A stretch of DNA of 43,142 bases from an uncultured Oscillospiraceae bacterium (lineage in GTDB: Bacteria > Bacillota > Clostridia > Oscillospirales > Oscillospiraceae). Position numbers and translations under genes: made by a program. The DNA is taken from assembly GCA_944382965.1 (NCBI GenBank), contig CALWOA010000019.1, positions 1 to 43,142 of the forward strand, given 5' to 3'. The notes beneath the pieces are model-generated. The model saw only the letters and a list, made by a program, of their open reading frames with translations, was not told the origin of the DNA and did not search any database. Below, piece by piece: positions 8,113-16,698 of this stretch (position 1 is the stretch's first letter; each line of letters starts with the position of its first letter).

Positions 8113-8754
8113 TCAGCGCTTTCGGCTGTTATAATCCTCGTCCACCGCTTTGCGCCACTTGTTGCCCATGATCCCGCAGCGCATTTCACTGACAGCACAG
8201 GCTACGCTGGCGAAGGTTGCCGCAGTTCCTGCCGCATCCGCATGGTAGTTGACGCTGCGTTCCGGGGCAATGCCCATGGCACCGGCGGTCTTGACCGCAT
8301 CCATATTGGCCCCCAGGAAGAGGAACTCCCAGCCTCTTTCCCGGCAACGGTTGATCATAGCCTTGACCGTATCCAGGCGGTATTCCTTGCTGGCATTCTC
8401 CAGCCCATCGGTTGTGATCACAAACAGGGTCTTTTCCGGACGCTGGCTTTCCAAAGTGTGGGCCTGGGCGTTTTCCACCTTGGTGATGGTACGGCCTACT
8501 GCATCCAGCAAAGCGGTGCAGCCCCGGACATAGTATTCCTTGGTGGTGATGTCTGCAATGCCAGTCAGGGGAATCCGGTCGTGGAGCAGCTCGTAGCCAT
8601 CGTCAAAGAGAACGGTGGTCACGATGGCTTCGCCGTCTTCCTTGCGCTGCTTGTCCAGCAGGGCATTGTAGCCACCCACAGTGTCGCTTTCCAGCCCCCG
8701 CATGGAACCGCTGCGATCCAGAATAAATACCAATTCCGTCAAATTCTTCTTCAT
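8113..8754 (-). CDS. VWA-domain protein, TerY-like
   Basis: The 213-residue protein is one von Willebrand factor A domain. The metal-ion site is intact: DRSGSM near residue 13, a Thr in GCTALLDAVG, and Asp in TTDGLEN. TerY-type VWA proteins assemble complexes with kinases and phosphatases in stress and conflict islands. Here the kinase of the same operon could be the partner (inference). ATG 8754 is chosen because GGAGGG lies 7 nt upstream. That ribosome site can be hidden by an upstream complementary segment, as listed separately. Confidence 0.88.
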   Translation of the reverse strand: MKKNLTELVFILDRSGSMRGLESDTVGGYNALLDKQRKEDGEAIVTTVLFDDGYELLHDRIPLTGIADITTKEYYVRGCTALLDAVGRTITKVENAQAHTLESQRPEKTLFVITTDGLENASKEYRLDTVKAMINRCRERGWEFLFLGANMDAVKTAGAMGIAPERSVNYHADAAGTAATFASVACAVSEMRCGIMGNKWRKAVDEDYNSRKR

Positions 8755-8757
8755 AAC

Positions 8758-8821
8758 AAAGCCCTCCATATTCTGTAATTCAGTGTTTTGCTGTACTGAC
8801 AGGATACCACAGGAGGGCTTT
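8758..8821 (-). promoter_or_regulatory. Inverted repeat able to hide the VWA ribosome site
   Basis: In the leftward mRNA, AAAGCCCTCC (8821-8812) is perfectly complementary to GGAGGGCTTT (8767-8758), which contains the Shine-Dalgarno sequence of the VWA gene. The 44-nt spacer holds a small CTGT/ACAG hairpin. This could switch VWA translation, or act as a weak attenuator. Confidence 0.5.
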
Positions 8822-8846
8822 CTTTTTGTCGCCTGGGAGGGGACAT

Positions 8847-9848
8847 TTAGAGAGAACCTAACAAAGGCTGGTCAAACTGAAACAAAATTGCGTTGATCTC
8901 AAAGATGTCGTAGCTGCCCTCGGAAATGAAATACTCCAGAATGATGTCAAACTTGCTGGTGTGGGTCAAAGCAAAGCCAGCTTTTCCCAGCAAATCCTTT
9001 GTTTCGTCCAGGGAAAGTTCCAGCGCCACGCACAAGGCCAGAACCGTCTGTTTGGTGGGCTTGTAATTCTTGTTGCTTCGGATTTTGGAAAACAATCGGC
9101 GATCCAGATTGGCCCGGTTGTATACCTCCGAGTCCTTTTTTCCCCGCTCGTCAATCAGCCGAAGCAGACACTGGGAGAAAGTCTCCTCCGTTTGAGCCAG
9201 CAGATCCGAAAGCCGGCGATGGGGCATGGCTTTCGGCATACAGGCGCTGGGAGGCGGAAGCGCACATTCGCCCCCGGCGCTCTCTTGAGGCTGCAGATGG
9301 AGATAGGTGCTGCGCTGCTGAACATATCGGTCATCAATGAATTGCTCTACTCTCTGGGTCAGCTTTTCCGACAGACAGAAAGAATCTTCATCATAGACCA
9401 CGAGATATACCGTCATGTCATGTTTCAGAAGAAAGGAACTGATTGCCGAAATCGCAATCTGCAAAGCCGCATCCTTTGGATAACCACAGGAGCCAGAGGA
9501 AATCAGGGGAAAGGCGATGGACTTCAGCCAATGCTTCTTCGCAAGATTCAGACTTTTTATGTAGCAGGCGCGCAGCAGTGCCTCCTCGTTCTGACTGCCG
9601 CCCTGCCATACAGGTCCAACTGCATGAATGACATACTTGGCAGGAAGGGCAAACCCCGGCGTCATCACCGCATTGCCAACCGCACAGCCTCCTATTTTCT
9701 GACAGGCCTTTTCCATTTTGTCATAACCCGCCCGGTCAAAAATGGAGCCGCAGACACCACCTCCGGAGCGCAGGCTGCGATCAGCCGCATTGACGATGGC
9801 ATCGGTCTTCATATGGACAATGTTGTCCCGGACAAATAATAATGGCAT
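8847..9848 (-). CDS. Macro-domain protein with C-terminal HTH-like domain
   Basis: The 333-residue protein starts with a canonical macro domain (1-170): DAIVNAADRSL, a GGGV phosphate loop, VIHAVGP and FPLISSGSCGYP. Macro domains bind or hydrolyse ADP-ribose, its derivatives, or ADP-ribosylated targets. The C-terminus (about 215-333) is an all-helical XRE/HTH-like unit with KPTKQTVLALCVALELS and LLGKAGFAL segments, often found after macro domains. It may bind nucleic acid or another operon protein. GGAGG lies before the ATG, and the gene is 41 bp from the NADAR-macro gene. Confidence 0.9.
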   Translation of the reverse strand: MPLLFVRDNIVHMKTDAIVNAADRSLRSGGGVCGSIFDRAGYDKMEKACQKIGGCAVGNAVMTPGFALPAKYVIHAVGPVWQGGSQNEEALLRACYIKSLNLAKKHWLKSIAFPLISSGSCGYPKDAALQIAISAISSFLLKHDMTVYLVVYDEDSFCLSEKLTQRVEQFIDDRYVQQRSTYLHLQPQESAGGECALPPPSACMPKAMPHRRLSDLLAQTEETFSQCLLRLIDERGKKDSEVYNRANLDRRLFSKIRSNKNYKPTKQTVLALCVALELSLDETKDLLGKAGFALTHTSKFDIILEYFISEGSYDIFEINAILFQFDQPLLGSL

Positions 9849-9889
9849 TTCCCGTCAGCCTCCTTGGGAGATTAATGGTTTCTCTGGTG

Positions 9890-10861
9890 TCAACCTTTCA
9901 GCGCCTCACAGAAGCCCCGGTATAGCGTCAGATCCACATCGGCAAAAATTACTTCCAACGGATAGTCCATATGTTCCTGCTTCCACTGCCGTACAGAAGT
10001 GACCGCAATTTCGGTGGCAGCCTTCTTGGGATAGCTGAATCTGCCCACAGATATGGCGGGAAAGGCAATGGAATGAATATGCTGCTTCGCTGCCAGATCC
10101 AGCACATTTTTGTAAGTATGCGCCAGCAGAGCGGCATCGTCCTTTACGCCGTAATGGGGCCCCACTGTGTGAATTACATGGCTTGCAGCCAGTCGATAGC
10201 CGGCGGTAAGTTTTGCTTCGGTTACTCCACAGCCTCCAAGCCTGCGGTACTCTTCCAGCAGCTGGGGACCTGCGGCGCGATAGACAGCAGCACTGTCTTC
10301 AACGGATTCCGTGGCGGCATGGACGATGCAGTCACAGGGAATCTGGGTAATATCCCGCAGCTGCACGCAAATACCGTCCGCGCTCATTTCCTGGCGGAAG
10401 GAATGCGCTTCCTTTCTTTCAGGAATGCCGTTTTGCTGAAAGTCTTTCCGAAGTGCCATCAGAAGTTTCCCCAGATGGTTTTCTCCTTCACCGGTTTTCA
10501 GGTCAACGCCCCAGAAGGTATCGTGCCAGGTATTTCCCTCGATCAGCTCTGCATCTCCGGTTTCCACCAGAAACTGTGCCAGATGAGGATTCTGGGTAAA
10601 CTTCGCCCGGAGGATTTTCTCCATTTCCTGGACCTTTACCTCTTCCCAATCGAACCGTTGAGGAACCTTCCGTCCCAAAATCTTGGAATCGTTGGAATTC
10701 AACTCCGTAAAAAGCAACCGGTCTTCTGCCTTTGCACACTTTGCCGCCTGATAGGCTGCCTCGGAGCAGAGATATTCCAGTCCGTCCACCTGGAGGCAGG
10801 CAGGGTAGAAGTTGCTTAAATAGTCATATTCCTGTCGAAAACGTTTGATTTTTTGCTCCAT
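9890..10861 (-). CDS. NADAR-macro fusion protein
   Basis: The 323-residue protein joins an N-terminal NADAR/YbiA-like domain (about 1-145: YLSNFYP, SEAAYQAAK, NTWHDTFWG) to a C-terminal macro domain (about 155-323: VIHTVGP, FPAISVGRFSYP). NADAR proteins cleave N-glycosidic bonds of ADP-ribosylated or riboflavin-type substrates. The macro half has lost the usual GGGV loop, reading SVEDSA at that place, so its ligand may differ from that of the neighbouring macro protein. ATG 10861 is preferred over 10870 because the GGAAGG site would touch the latter. Confidence 0.88.
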   Translation of the reverse strand: MEQKIKRFRQEYDYLSNFYPACLQVDGLEYLCSEAAYQAAKCAKAEDRLLFTELNSNDSKILGRKVPQRFDWEEVKVQEMEKILRAKFTQNPHLAQFLVETGDAELIEGNTWHDTFWGVDLKTGEGENHLGKLLMALRKDFQQNGIPERKEAHSFRQEMSADGICVQLRDITQIPCDCIVHAATESVEDSAAVYRAAGPQLLEEYRRLGGCGVTEAKLTAGYRLAASHVIHTVGPHYGVKDDAALLAHTYKNVLDLAAKQHIHSIAFPAISVGRFSYPKKAATEIAVTSVRQWKQEHMDYPLEVIFADVDLTLYRGFCEALKG

Positions 10862-10884
10862 AAACCCCATCCTTCCCCAGTGTT

Positions 10885-11445
10885 TCAGAGGTTATGTTCC
10901 TTGCCGGTACAGGATTCCTGATTCCAGAAAGGCAGATCTTTCAGAATGTTCCAGCACTTGGTTTCAATGTTGGCAACATCTTCTGTAACATGAATCTTCT
11001 CCTGCTCGTCGGCATAAACTACCCGGGTCATCTTGCCGTTACCCAGAAGGAAGAACCAGCGATGTCTGCGCTTCTCATAGAGATAATCGAAGCTGTCAAA
11101 GCAGGGAAACAATTCTGAGTAGTAGACCACATTTCTTCCGTAGATATCTGTGTATACCCCTGGAATTTCCGCTTTTTTCTGGCAAAGTTGCTCCCAGCTT
11201 TTATATGTTTTCCCGTCAGCGATGAAATTGCCGGGGTAGGAGAAGTTTCTTGTAGATTCGTTGGGAATGCGGATTGCTGCCGGTTGTCCATCCGGATTCG
11301 TTTCTGTGCTGACCCAGCGGATGCTTTGGGCGGAACCAACAAACAATTCATGCCGGGCTGTAGCTCCGACTCTGTATGCCTGGGGCTGCATATGCAAGTT
11401 TTGCTGAACTTTGTTCCCGCCAAATAATTTCTTTGAGTGAAACAT
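10885..11445 (-). CDS. Unknown 186-residue soluble protein
   Basis: The family is not recognised. The protein is rich in aromatic and polar residues, with a Tyr/Trp-rich C-terminal half (YLYEKRRHRWFFLLGNGKM) that looks like a small beta sheet. It has no signal peptide or membrane segment. The start at 11445 has a strong AGGGAGG 7 nt upstream. It lies between the 2H phosphodiesterase and the NADAR-macro gene, so a role in the RNA/ADP-ribose module is plausible. It does not show the motifs of KptA/Tpt1 2'-phosphotransferase. Confidence 0.7.
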   Translation of the reverse strand: MFHSKKLFGGNKVQQNLHMQPQAYRVGATARHELFVGSAQSIRWVSTETNPDGQPAAIRIPNESTRNFSYPGNFIADGKTYKSWEQLCQKKAEIPGVYTDIYGRNVVYYSELFPCFDSFDYLYEKRRHRWFFLLGNGKMTRVVYADEQEKIHVTEDVANIETKCWNILKDLPFWNQESCTGKEHNL

Positions 11446-11465
11446 ATGCTTTCCTCCCTGAAAAA

Positions 11466-12131
11466 TCATGTAGTAGTGTAATGGTTCATGTCAGAAAATC
11501 TTTGATGAACCAGTTTGCTCAGATCCAGCTGCAATTCCAGCTCAATGGGGCATAAAACATTTCTCAGGGCTTGCAGATGCGCAGCAGAATAGCTGCCTGG
11601 GCGGAAATAGGCCATGGTAATGTGGGGGGTCAGGCCATATCCCAGGGGAACCACAGCTTCCAAGGCGGTGTACATGGTGTCCAGGCGGAGGGCGGTTTCC
11701 TGATCTGTCGGAGCAAGCCCCAGAACAATGCTGGTGTTGACCATATTGAACAGCCAGGTGGTTTTCATCCGCAAAGGCGGCATATTTGCCCACTGGGCCA
11801 GCAATGCTTTTGCCTTTTGCTCCGCTTCTTCCATCCTCTGACACAGATCCGGCGTTTTCTCTGTTCCGTTTACCAAATCATGAAGAGTCATGTGAAAGGT
11901 ATCGGGGCTCAGCGGCTGGCTGAGCATCCAGCCAGCGGCATCCTGCAGCTGCGCTTGTAGCATTTTCAGATCTTCTTTTACCCCGTCGTCCAGCAGGAAC
12001 ACCACCGTATTTCCATAAAAGGGGAGAAAATTTCCGTCCCAGTCCACTTTCTTCAGCAGGTTGGGATTGGTCTGAAATTCTCCTTGCTCCGGCAGACTCC
12101 GGGAAATATAGTCCTCCAATAAATTCAGCAT
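11466..12131 (-). CDS. 2H phosphodiesterase (LigT/CPDase-like)
   Basis: The 221-residue protein carries the two HxT motifs that define the 2H superfamily, HMTLHDL and HITMAYF, about 100 residues apart. Members open 2',3'-cyclic phosphates or ADP-ribose 1'',2''-cyclic phosphate and were named for 2'-5' RNA ligation. Beside an RNA ligase, an HD-Pnk and macro proteins, processing of cyclic-phosphate RNA ends or by-products is the natural reading. AGGGAGG precedes the ATG. Confidence 0.87.
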   Translation of the reverse strand: MLNLLEDYISRSLPEQGEFQTNPNLLKKVDWDGNFLPFYGNTVVFLLDDGVKEDLKMLQAQLQDAAGWMLSQPLSPDTFHMTLHDLVNGTEKTPDLCQRMEEAEQKAKALLAQWANMPPLRMKTTWLFNMVNTSIVLGLAPTDQETALRLDTMYTALEAVVPLGYGLTPHITMAYFRPGSYSAAHLQALRNVLCPIELELQLDLSKLVHQRFSDMNHYTTT

Positions 12132-12157
12132 AGAAAACCTCCCTTGCAGAAACTCTC

Positions 12158-13312
12158 CTATTTTGGAAAGCGGTAATATCCCCTGGAGATGTACTGACCG
12201 GTCTTGATGGAGATTCCCTTCACACAGATATGGGTTTTTCCGATTTCCAGTTCTATTGCATTCCCTTCCGTCCAGGAAGCTGGTTGGAGGGGTTCCTCCG
12301 GCTTCAGTGTGGTGGGGCGAATGGAACCGGTATTGATGTACAGATTGCCGATCGAATCCCGTTCAATACATCCGGATTGGCAGTTCAGGGACACATGGGT
12401 ATGCCCGGAAAGAAAGAGGATATCCCTCTGGGAATCGAGGATTCCCTGCAATTTTTTATCCAGGTGCAGATAGGGCGGGTCCCCCGGCTGGTGATAGGGT
12501 CTGTGGTTTGCCAAAGGAGCGTGGCACAGGATAATCCGATTCCTTGCGCTGCTGTGATTCAGTCGATTGGCAAGCCAATCCAGCTGGGCGGATTCCGGGA
12601 AGCGGAATTTCCGCCAATGGGTCACCGCATTTAATCCGAAAATCTCCGTATCTCCAAAAGCGGCAGAGAAGGTGCCGCTGCTGTCTGCCTGGCAGGGAAT
12701 CCCCAAATTCGCTGCTCTGTCCAAAAGCGCTTTGTGTAACGCTGGATAATCTTCGATTCTCCGGCATATCTGGGGCAGGGGATGAACGGGATAGTCATGA
12801 TTTCCGGCAACGGCGAATACGGGTGTCTGGGGAATCACCTCCGTGACGCACTGCCAGAAGCGCATAAACTGCTCCGCTATGCCATCATTGGTGATATCCC
12901 CGGGGATGAGTACGCCGTCCCATCCCTTACCCATGGAAAGGGCTTTGCGAATCTGCCAGGGCTTGCTGCTCAGATGCAGATCAGACAGCACCAGAAAGCG
13001 CTGCGCCGGCTCTTTTTGGGGTAGATTACTCGGCATCGGTATGGGCACCAATACTGCGCTGGTGGCTTCCAGATCGGCAGAGACTGCCTTCATCAGCACA
13101 TGGGTGGCCTCATCAGGGACAGCCCGACCGCCGGTCATGTGATAAGAACCCACACCGTTTGGCTCAATCGGGAAATGGGCAAAGGATGTCCAGTTGGGAA
13201 GCGGGCCGTTTTCGTCTGCCCAATACAGGCTGGCAGCCAGAAATCCTCTTGCCTTCAGCTGGTAGAAGCCATCGGAATATCCGGGGCAGAGCTGCTTGAT
13301 CGTTCCTTCCAT
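12158..13312 (-). CDS. Metallophosphoesterase with N-terminal beta domain
   Basis: The 384-residue protein begins with an unrecognised beta-rich domain of about 100 residues. A calcineurin-like metallophosphoesterase follows (about 110-384): DLHL (DxH), GDITND, AGNHDYP, CHAPL and SGHTHVS, all key metal ligands present. Such enzymes hydrolyse phosphodi- or monoesters, including cyclic nucleotides. The ATG at 13312 is chosen for its GGGAAGGA site, and upstream starts would run through the HD-Pnk gene. The context points to nucleotide or RNA-end phosphate removal. Confidence 0.88.
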   Translation of the reverse strand: MEGTIKQLCPGYSDGFYQLKARGFLAASLYWADENGPLPNWTSFAHFPIEPNGVGSYHMTGGRAVPDEATHVLMKAVSADLEATSAVLVPIPMPSNLPQKEPAQRFLVLSDLHLSSKPWQIRKALSMGKGWDGVLIPGDITNDGIAEQFMRFWQCVTEVIPQTPVFAVAGNHDYPVHPLPQICRRIEDYPALHKALLDRAANLGIPCQADSSGTFSAAFGDTEIFGLNAVTHWRKFRFPESAQLDWLANRLNHSSARNRIILCHAPLANHRPYHQPGDPPYLHLDKKLQGILDSQRDILFLSGHTHVSLNCQSGCIERDSIGNLYINTGSIRPTTLKPEEPLQPASWTEGNAIELEIGKTHICVKGISIKTGQYISRGYYRFPK

Positions 13313-13349
13313 CGTTCCTTCCCTTTCCTTTTCCTCAGGAGCAGCACGG

Positions 13350-14453
13350 TCAAACGCACTGCCAGATGACATGACCTGCTTCCCAGCTTTCCGGAGGTGA
13401 CAGCTTTTCCAGCATATGAGAAATGGCCGTTTCGGGAACAGCAGCTTCCCGGTGCGCATTGCGGCAAAGCTGTTCCTGCCAGGGTGTTTCCAGATATACA
13501 ATCCGGACGGCAGCGCCGTAGCTTTCAAACAACTGTACTTGCTTTTGCCGGGTCTGGTGCGTCAGATTGGTGGCGTTCCAGACGAAGGGCCGCTTCTGCC
13601 GCAGCAGTTCCCGAGCCTGCTCCCGGGCCAGATCCAGGACTTTGCTCTGATTATCCTGGGGTGAGATACCCTGCTCCTTGCGGATGACATCGAGAGAAAC
13701 CATAGGCAATCGGGGGCAGTGCTGCTGAATCCAGGTATCCTTGCCTGTACCGGGCAGACCGGACAGCAGAATAACTTCGCCCCATGTGGTATCATACAGT
13801 TCATATTCCGGATGAATTTCCTTTCCGGACAGATAAGCGCGGCCGGTATGCCGTGAAGGGAAGGGATAGGGGCCATTCAGGCATCCGGCCTCCTGTGCCA
13901 GCTCCCGGCAGAGCAGCACCCGTTCCTCAAATTCCTGCTGATCCTGACAGATCCTTCCCCGGGCGTCCGCTTGGGCCAGGGTACACAGCCAATCCAGGCA
14001 GAAGCCAGGGACCTGCTGACCGTTTGCGGCAATCTTCCGCAGCAGCCGCAGTCCATCGGGATGGATTACAGCGTAGGCCGGGACGGAATGATACCGGATG
14101 AGCAGGCACACCGCTTCCCGCAGGCGCTGTTTCTCCGGGGTTCCGCACAGCCCCAAGTCAAGCCAGAGAAACTGACGGGCTATTTCTGCTCCTTTTCGGC
14201 TATGGCCGGGAGAAACCCAGTTTCCTGCCTCTTGCCGTGTGACAGATGGTTTTCCAATGTCGTGCAAAGCCGCTGCCAGGTACAAAATGGTTTGGGTGTT
14301 CTCGTCAGCGTTTCGGTAAGTGTCGAGAGATTCCAGCGCCTTGCATACCATTTGGGTGTGCCGCAGCACATCTCCCTCGGCGTGCCACTGGGGATTCTGG
14401 GGCGTGTTTTCCATTTCCGTCATCCAGTTTCCCAGAACGTGGGTCAAATCCAT
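13350..14453 (-). CDS. HD-Pnk: RNA/DNA end-healing phosphoesterase-kinase
   Basis: The 367-residue protein has an N-terminal HD domain (AAALHDIGKP, later IRYHS and QADARG) and a C-terminal P-loop polynucleotide kinase (GLPGTGKDT Walker A, SLDVIR, and WNATN). This is the architecture of Runella HD-Pnk, a characterised enzyme that removes 2',3'-phosphates and phosphorylates 5'-OH ends. It is followed in order of repair by a ligase encoded directly upstream. ATG 14453 with AGAGGTG 7 nt upstream is preferred to the GTG at 14462. It probably heals tRNA or other RNA breaks. Confidence 0.9.
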   Translation of the reverse strand: MDLTHVLGNWMTEMENTPQNPQWHAEGDVLRHTQMVCKALESLDTYRNADENTQTILYLAAALHDIGKPSVTRQEAGNWVSPGHSRKGAEIARQFLWLDLGLCGTPEKQRLREAVCLLIRYHSVPAYAVIHPDGLRLLRKIAANGQQVPGFCLDWLCTLAQADARGRICQDQQEFEERVLLCRELAQEAGCLNGPYPFPSRHTGRAYLSGKEIHPEYELYDTTWGEVILLSGLPGTGKDTWIQQHCPRLPMVSLDVIRKEQGISPQDNQSKVLDLAREQARELLRQKRPFVWNATNLTHQTRQKQVQLFESYGAAVRIVYLETPWQEQLCRNAHREAAVPETAISHMLEKLSPPESWEAGHVIWQCV

Positions 14454-14458
14454 CCTGC

Positions 14459-15274
14459 TCACCTCTTTTCGGGGAGTTGGGGCAGATAGATTTCATTGAT
14501 GGGAATCGACAATCCATTGGGGACAATGGAGCGATCCAGCCAGTGGGTGGATGATATTTCCACGGTTTGCGTGAAGGAGGGACGAACAAATTTCAATCTT
14601 TCCACAACCTGGCCGTTCTCCTCCACCTTTATATAAAGTCCCTCCATCAGATTTGTGTCATCGGTCTCCCGGCATTGACGGTCCGGGTCCAGGCCCAATT
14701 TTACGCTGGTCTGACGCAGAGTTTCCGTCTTTCGATTGCTGATATAGTTGGAAGGCCCCAGCAGAGAAACCAATTCCTCTTTTGTCCGGAAGATTCCCTC
14801 CGCCAAAACCGGAACGGAAACCACCGGCAGACCTTGCAGCATCTCATGCCGCCGAGCTGTGGACAGGAAAATCTCTTCCTGCCGGTCAAAGATGTCAAAC
14901 TCCAGAAAATAGTGGGGCAGCTTGTCATAATATACTGTATGCTTGGCATACAGCCATTCCCCGTAGAGAATGTATCGGGTACCCAATACCTCAAAAAAAG
15001 CATCCTGGTGAATCCCGGCCCACTGCTTCATCAGGTTATAGTGCCGCTCCCGGTATCCCCCCGTGAGGTAGTGGCCCCGGCTTTGCAGCAGCAGCGTTCC
15101 ATCTTCATCAAAAGAAATGGCGCTGTTGGCTCCGTCCACTTTTTCCTCCACCACCAGATGTTTTCCCCGGATGCAGGAAAAGGGGATTTGGGACAGGTCC
15201 TCGTCTCCGGGCTGAAGGCGGGAGCCTTCCAGGTGCGGGGTCCGGGGATATTTTTTCAGATTGACAGGTTCCAT
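14459..15274 (-). CDS. RNA ligase
   Basis: The 271-residue ATP-dependent ligase has motif I EEKVDG (Lys is the adenylylation site) near residue 50, motif III-like HYFLEFDIFD, motif IV EGLYIKVE and motif V LKFVRP. The size and motifs fit the RNA_ligase (Rnl2-like) family that seals 3'-OH/5'-phosphate ends. With the adjacent HD-Pnk it forms a complete heal-and-seal pathway. ATG 15274 has AAGGAG 9 nt upstream and is preferred over an upstream TTG. Confidence 0.9.
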   Translation of the reverse strand: MEPVNLKKYPRTPHLEGSRLQPGDEDLSQIPFSCIRGKHLVVEEKVDGANSAISFDEDGTLLLQSRGHYLTGGYRERHYNLMKQWAGIHQDAFFEVLGTRYILYGEWLYAKHTVYYDKLPHYFLEFDIFDRQEEIFLSTARRHEMLQGLPVVSVPVLAEGIFRTKEELVSLLGPSNYISNRKTETLRQTSVKLGLDPDRQCRETDDTNLMEGLYIKVEENGQVVERLKFVRPSFTQTVEISSTHWLDRSIVPNGLSIPINEIYLPQLPEKR

Positions 15275-15287
15275 GGACGCTCTCTCC

Positions 15288-15968
15288 TTACTTGGAAGCA
15301 ATTAAAATCAGGTGACCGTTGACCCCGTCAAAATGCAGCCTGGTGCAGCCTGCATTGGTAAACAGTCTGGTGAGAATGTCCTTGGTCAGCAGGTGAATAT
15401 GCTCCGGGTTGTCGTCGGGGTGACTGGGGACCGACACCACCACAAACCGTTTTGCCAGCCGGACAGCGTTGGCAACGGCCTGGTCAACGGCGGGGATATG
15501 TTCCAATACTTCCAGCAAGGTCACCACATCGAACCGGTTTTCCTCCTGGGGCCAATGGCAGATGTCCCGCTCCAGGACCGTCAGGTTTTCGATTCCGCCA
15601 TCGGCAATGGCTTGGAGCATCTGAACCCGGTGGGGCAGAATGTCCGCCGCTGTTACCTGGGCCCAGGGAAACTGGCTTAGAAAGGGGAACAGGAATACCC
15701 CCCGCCCGCTGCCCACGTCCAGCAGACTCTCCGGCTGGACACCGTACAGAAATCCCAGCACTGCCTTGACTCTGGGCAGCAGTTCTTTCTTCTTGAAATG
15801 ATACATTCTCAGGCCGGCGTCTTCTCCGGCGTGGACGATGGCTTCCATTTCGTCCTGAGATAACCCTTCCAGGGGCGTTTCCAGTAGAGCCGGTGGCAGA
15901 AGCGCTGGATTCTGCCTGCCCAGTCCACGGACATAAGCTGCCGCCAGCTTTTCTTCATAGCGTTCCAT
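15288..15968 (-). CDS. SAM-dependent methyltransferase
   Basis: The 226-residue class I methyltransferase has a helical N-terminus (1-70), a SAM-binding LDVGSGRG near residue 79, a DIL acidic loop, and EVLEHI. The ExxEH pattern with a later His (PEHIHL) resembles the metal site of bacterial Hen1, which methylates the 2'-OH of repaired RNA ends, but EVLEH is also common in unrelated methyltransferases. Its position directly upstream of the RNA ligase makes an RNA substrate attractive. It overlaps the PHP gene by 14 nt. Confidence 0.85.
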   Translation of the reverse strand: MERYEEKLAAAYVRGLGRQNPALLPPALLETPLEGLSQDEMEAIVHAGEDAGLRMYHFKKKELLPRVKAVLGFLYGVQPESLLDVGSGRGVFLFPFLSQFPWAQVTAADILPHRVQMLQAIADGGIENLTVLERDICHWPQEENRFDVVTLLEVLEHIPAVDQAVANAVRLAKRFVVVSVPSHPDDNPEHIHLLTKDILTRLFTNAGCTRLHFDGVNGHLILIASK

Positions 15969-16698
15969 CTTCCACGCCTCCTTCCTTCATGCCCAGCAGT
16001 GACCGGGCGTTGCCGAAAGACAATTCATCGGCATATTCTTTCGGGGTATTCTCATACAGCCACTTCAGACCCATTTGGGCGCAGGGCGGACGGTGGTAGG
16101 TTCGGTGGGCATCCGTTCCCAGGAAATCCGCCCACTGATTTTCTGCCAATTTCCTGGCCCAATTCTTGATTCCCGGATCCTGCTCGTCATACAGGCTGTA
16201 AGCGTTGATCTGAATTTTGGCGCCCATTTCACGAAAGCGGGATACCAGCGCCTCCTGACTGCGCAGATAGGCATAGCGTTCCATATGGGCAATCAGGGGG
16301 GTATATCCGCCGGCGGCAAGGGCTTTGACACAGGAAAGGGCACGCTCCGGACTGGTCCACTGAGAAAACTCCGTCAGCACATAGCTGGTGCCGTTCATGG
16401 TTGGATAGACGCCGGAGTCCAACGCTTTGAGAATCTCCGGCATCCGCTCTGCCTCGCAGTACACTTCACAGCCGAAATACAGTTCCATGTCCGAAAAAAA
16501 CAATTTCACCATCAGCTGAAGATTCTGGAACTGGTTATGTACCGAAGGTGCATCTGCGTCAAAGGCCATGCTGTGGGGCGTGGCCGTCATGGCGGTAATG
16601 CCTTGATCTTGGGCTCGGAGCATCATGGTCAGGGCCATGGTCATCTCCTCCGCCCCGTCATCTACTCCGGGAATCAAATGGGCGTGAACATCAATCAT
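15955..16698 (-). CDS. PHP-domain phosphatase, CpsB/YwqE-like
   Basis: The 247-residue PHP-fold metallohydrolase has HAHLIPGVDDGA at its N-terminus, then TPHS, an AHMERY motif and GTDAHR, which are the metal ligands of the CpsB tyrosine-phosphatase group. It could reverse phosphorylation by the operon's kinase or act on phosphorylated nucleotides (inference). The start at MIDVHAH has GAGGAAA upstream and overlaps the previous gene by 8 nt, indicating coupling. Confidence 0.87.
   Translation of the reverse strand: MIDVHAHLIPGVDDGAEEMTMALTMMLRAQDQGITAMTATPHSMAFDADAPSVHNQFQNLQLMVKLFFSDMELYFGCEVYCEAERMPEILKALDSGVYPTMNGTSYVLTEFSQWTSPERALSCVKALAAGGYTPLIAHMERYAYLRSQEALVSRFREMGAKIQINAYSLYDEQDPGIKNWARKLAENQWADFLGTDAHRTYHRPPCAQMGLKWLYENTPKEYADELSFGNARSLLGMKEGGVEDGTL

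Noticed and set aside
8113-8754. Classical TerY-P triad (VWA, kinase, PP2C)
   Set aside because: A VWA protein and a kinase are present, but no PP2C phosphatase motif was found in the window; the PHP protein is a different fold.
10885-11445. KptA/Tpt1 2'-phosphotransferase completing the RNA pathway
   Set aside because: The expected conserved Arg/His motifs are not visible, so it is left as unknown.
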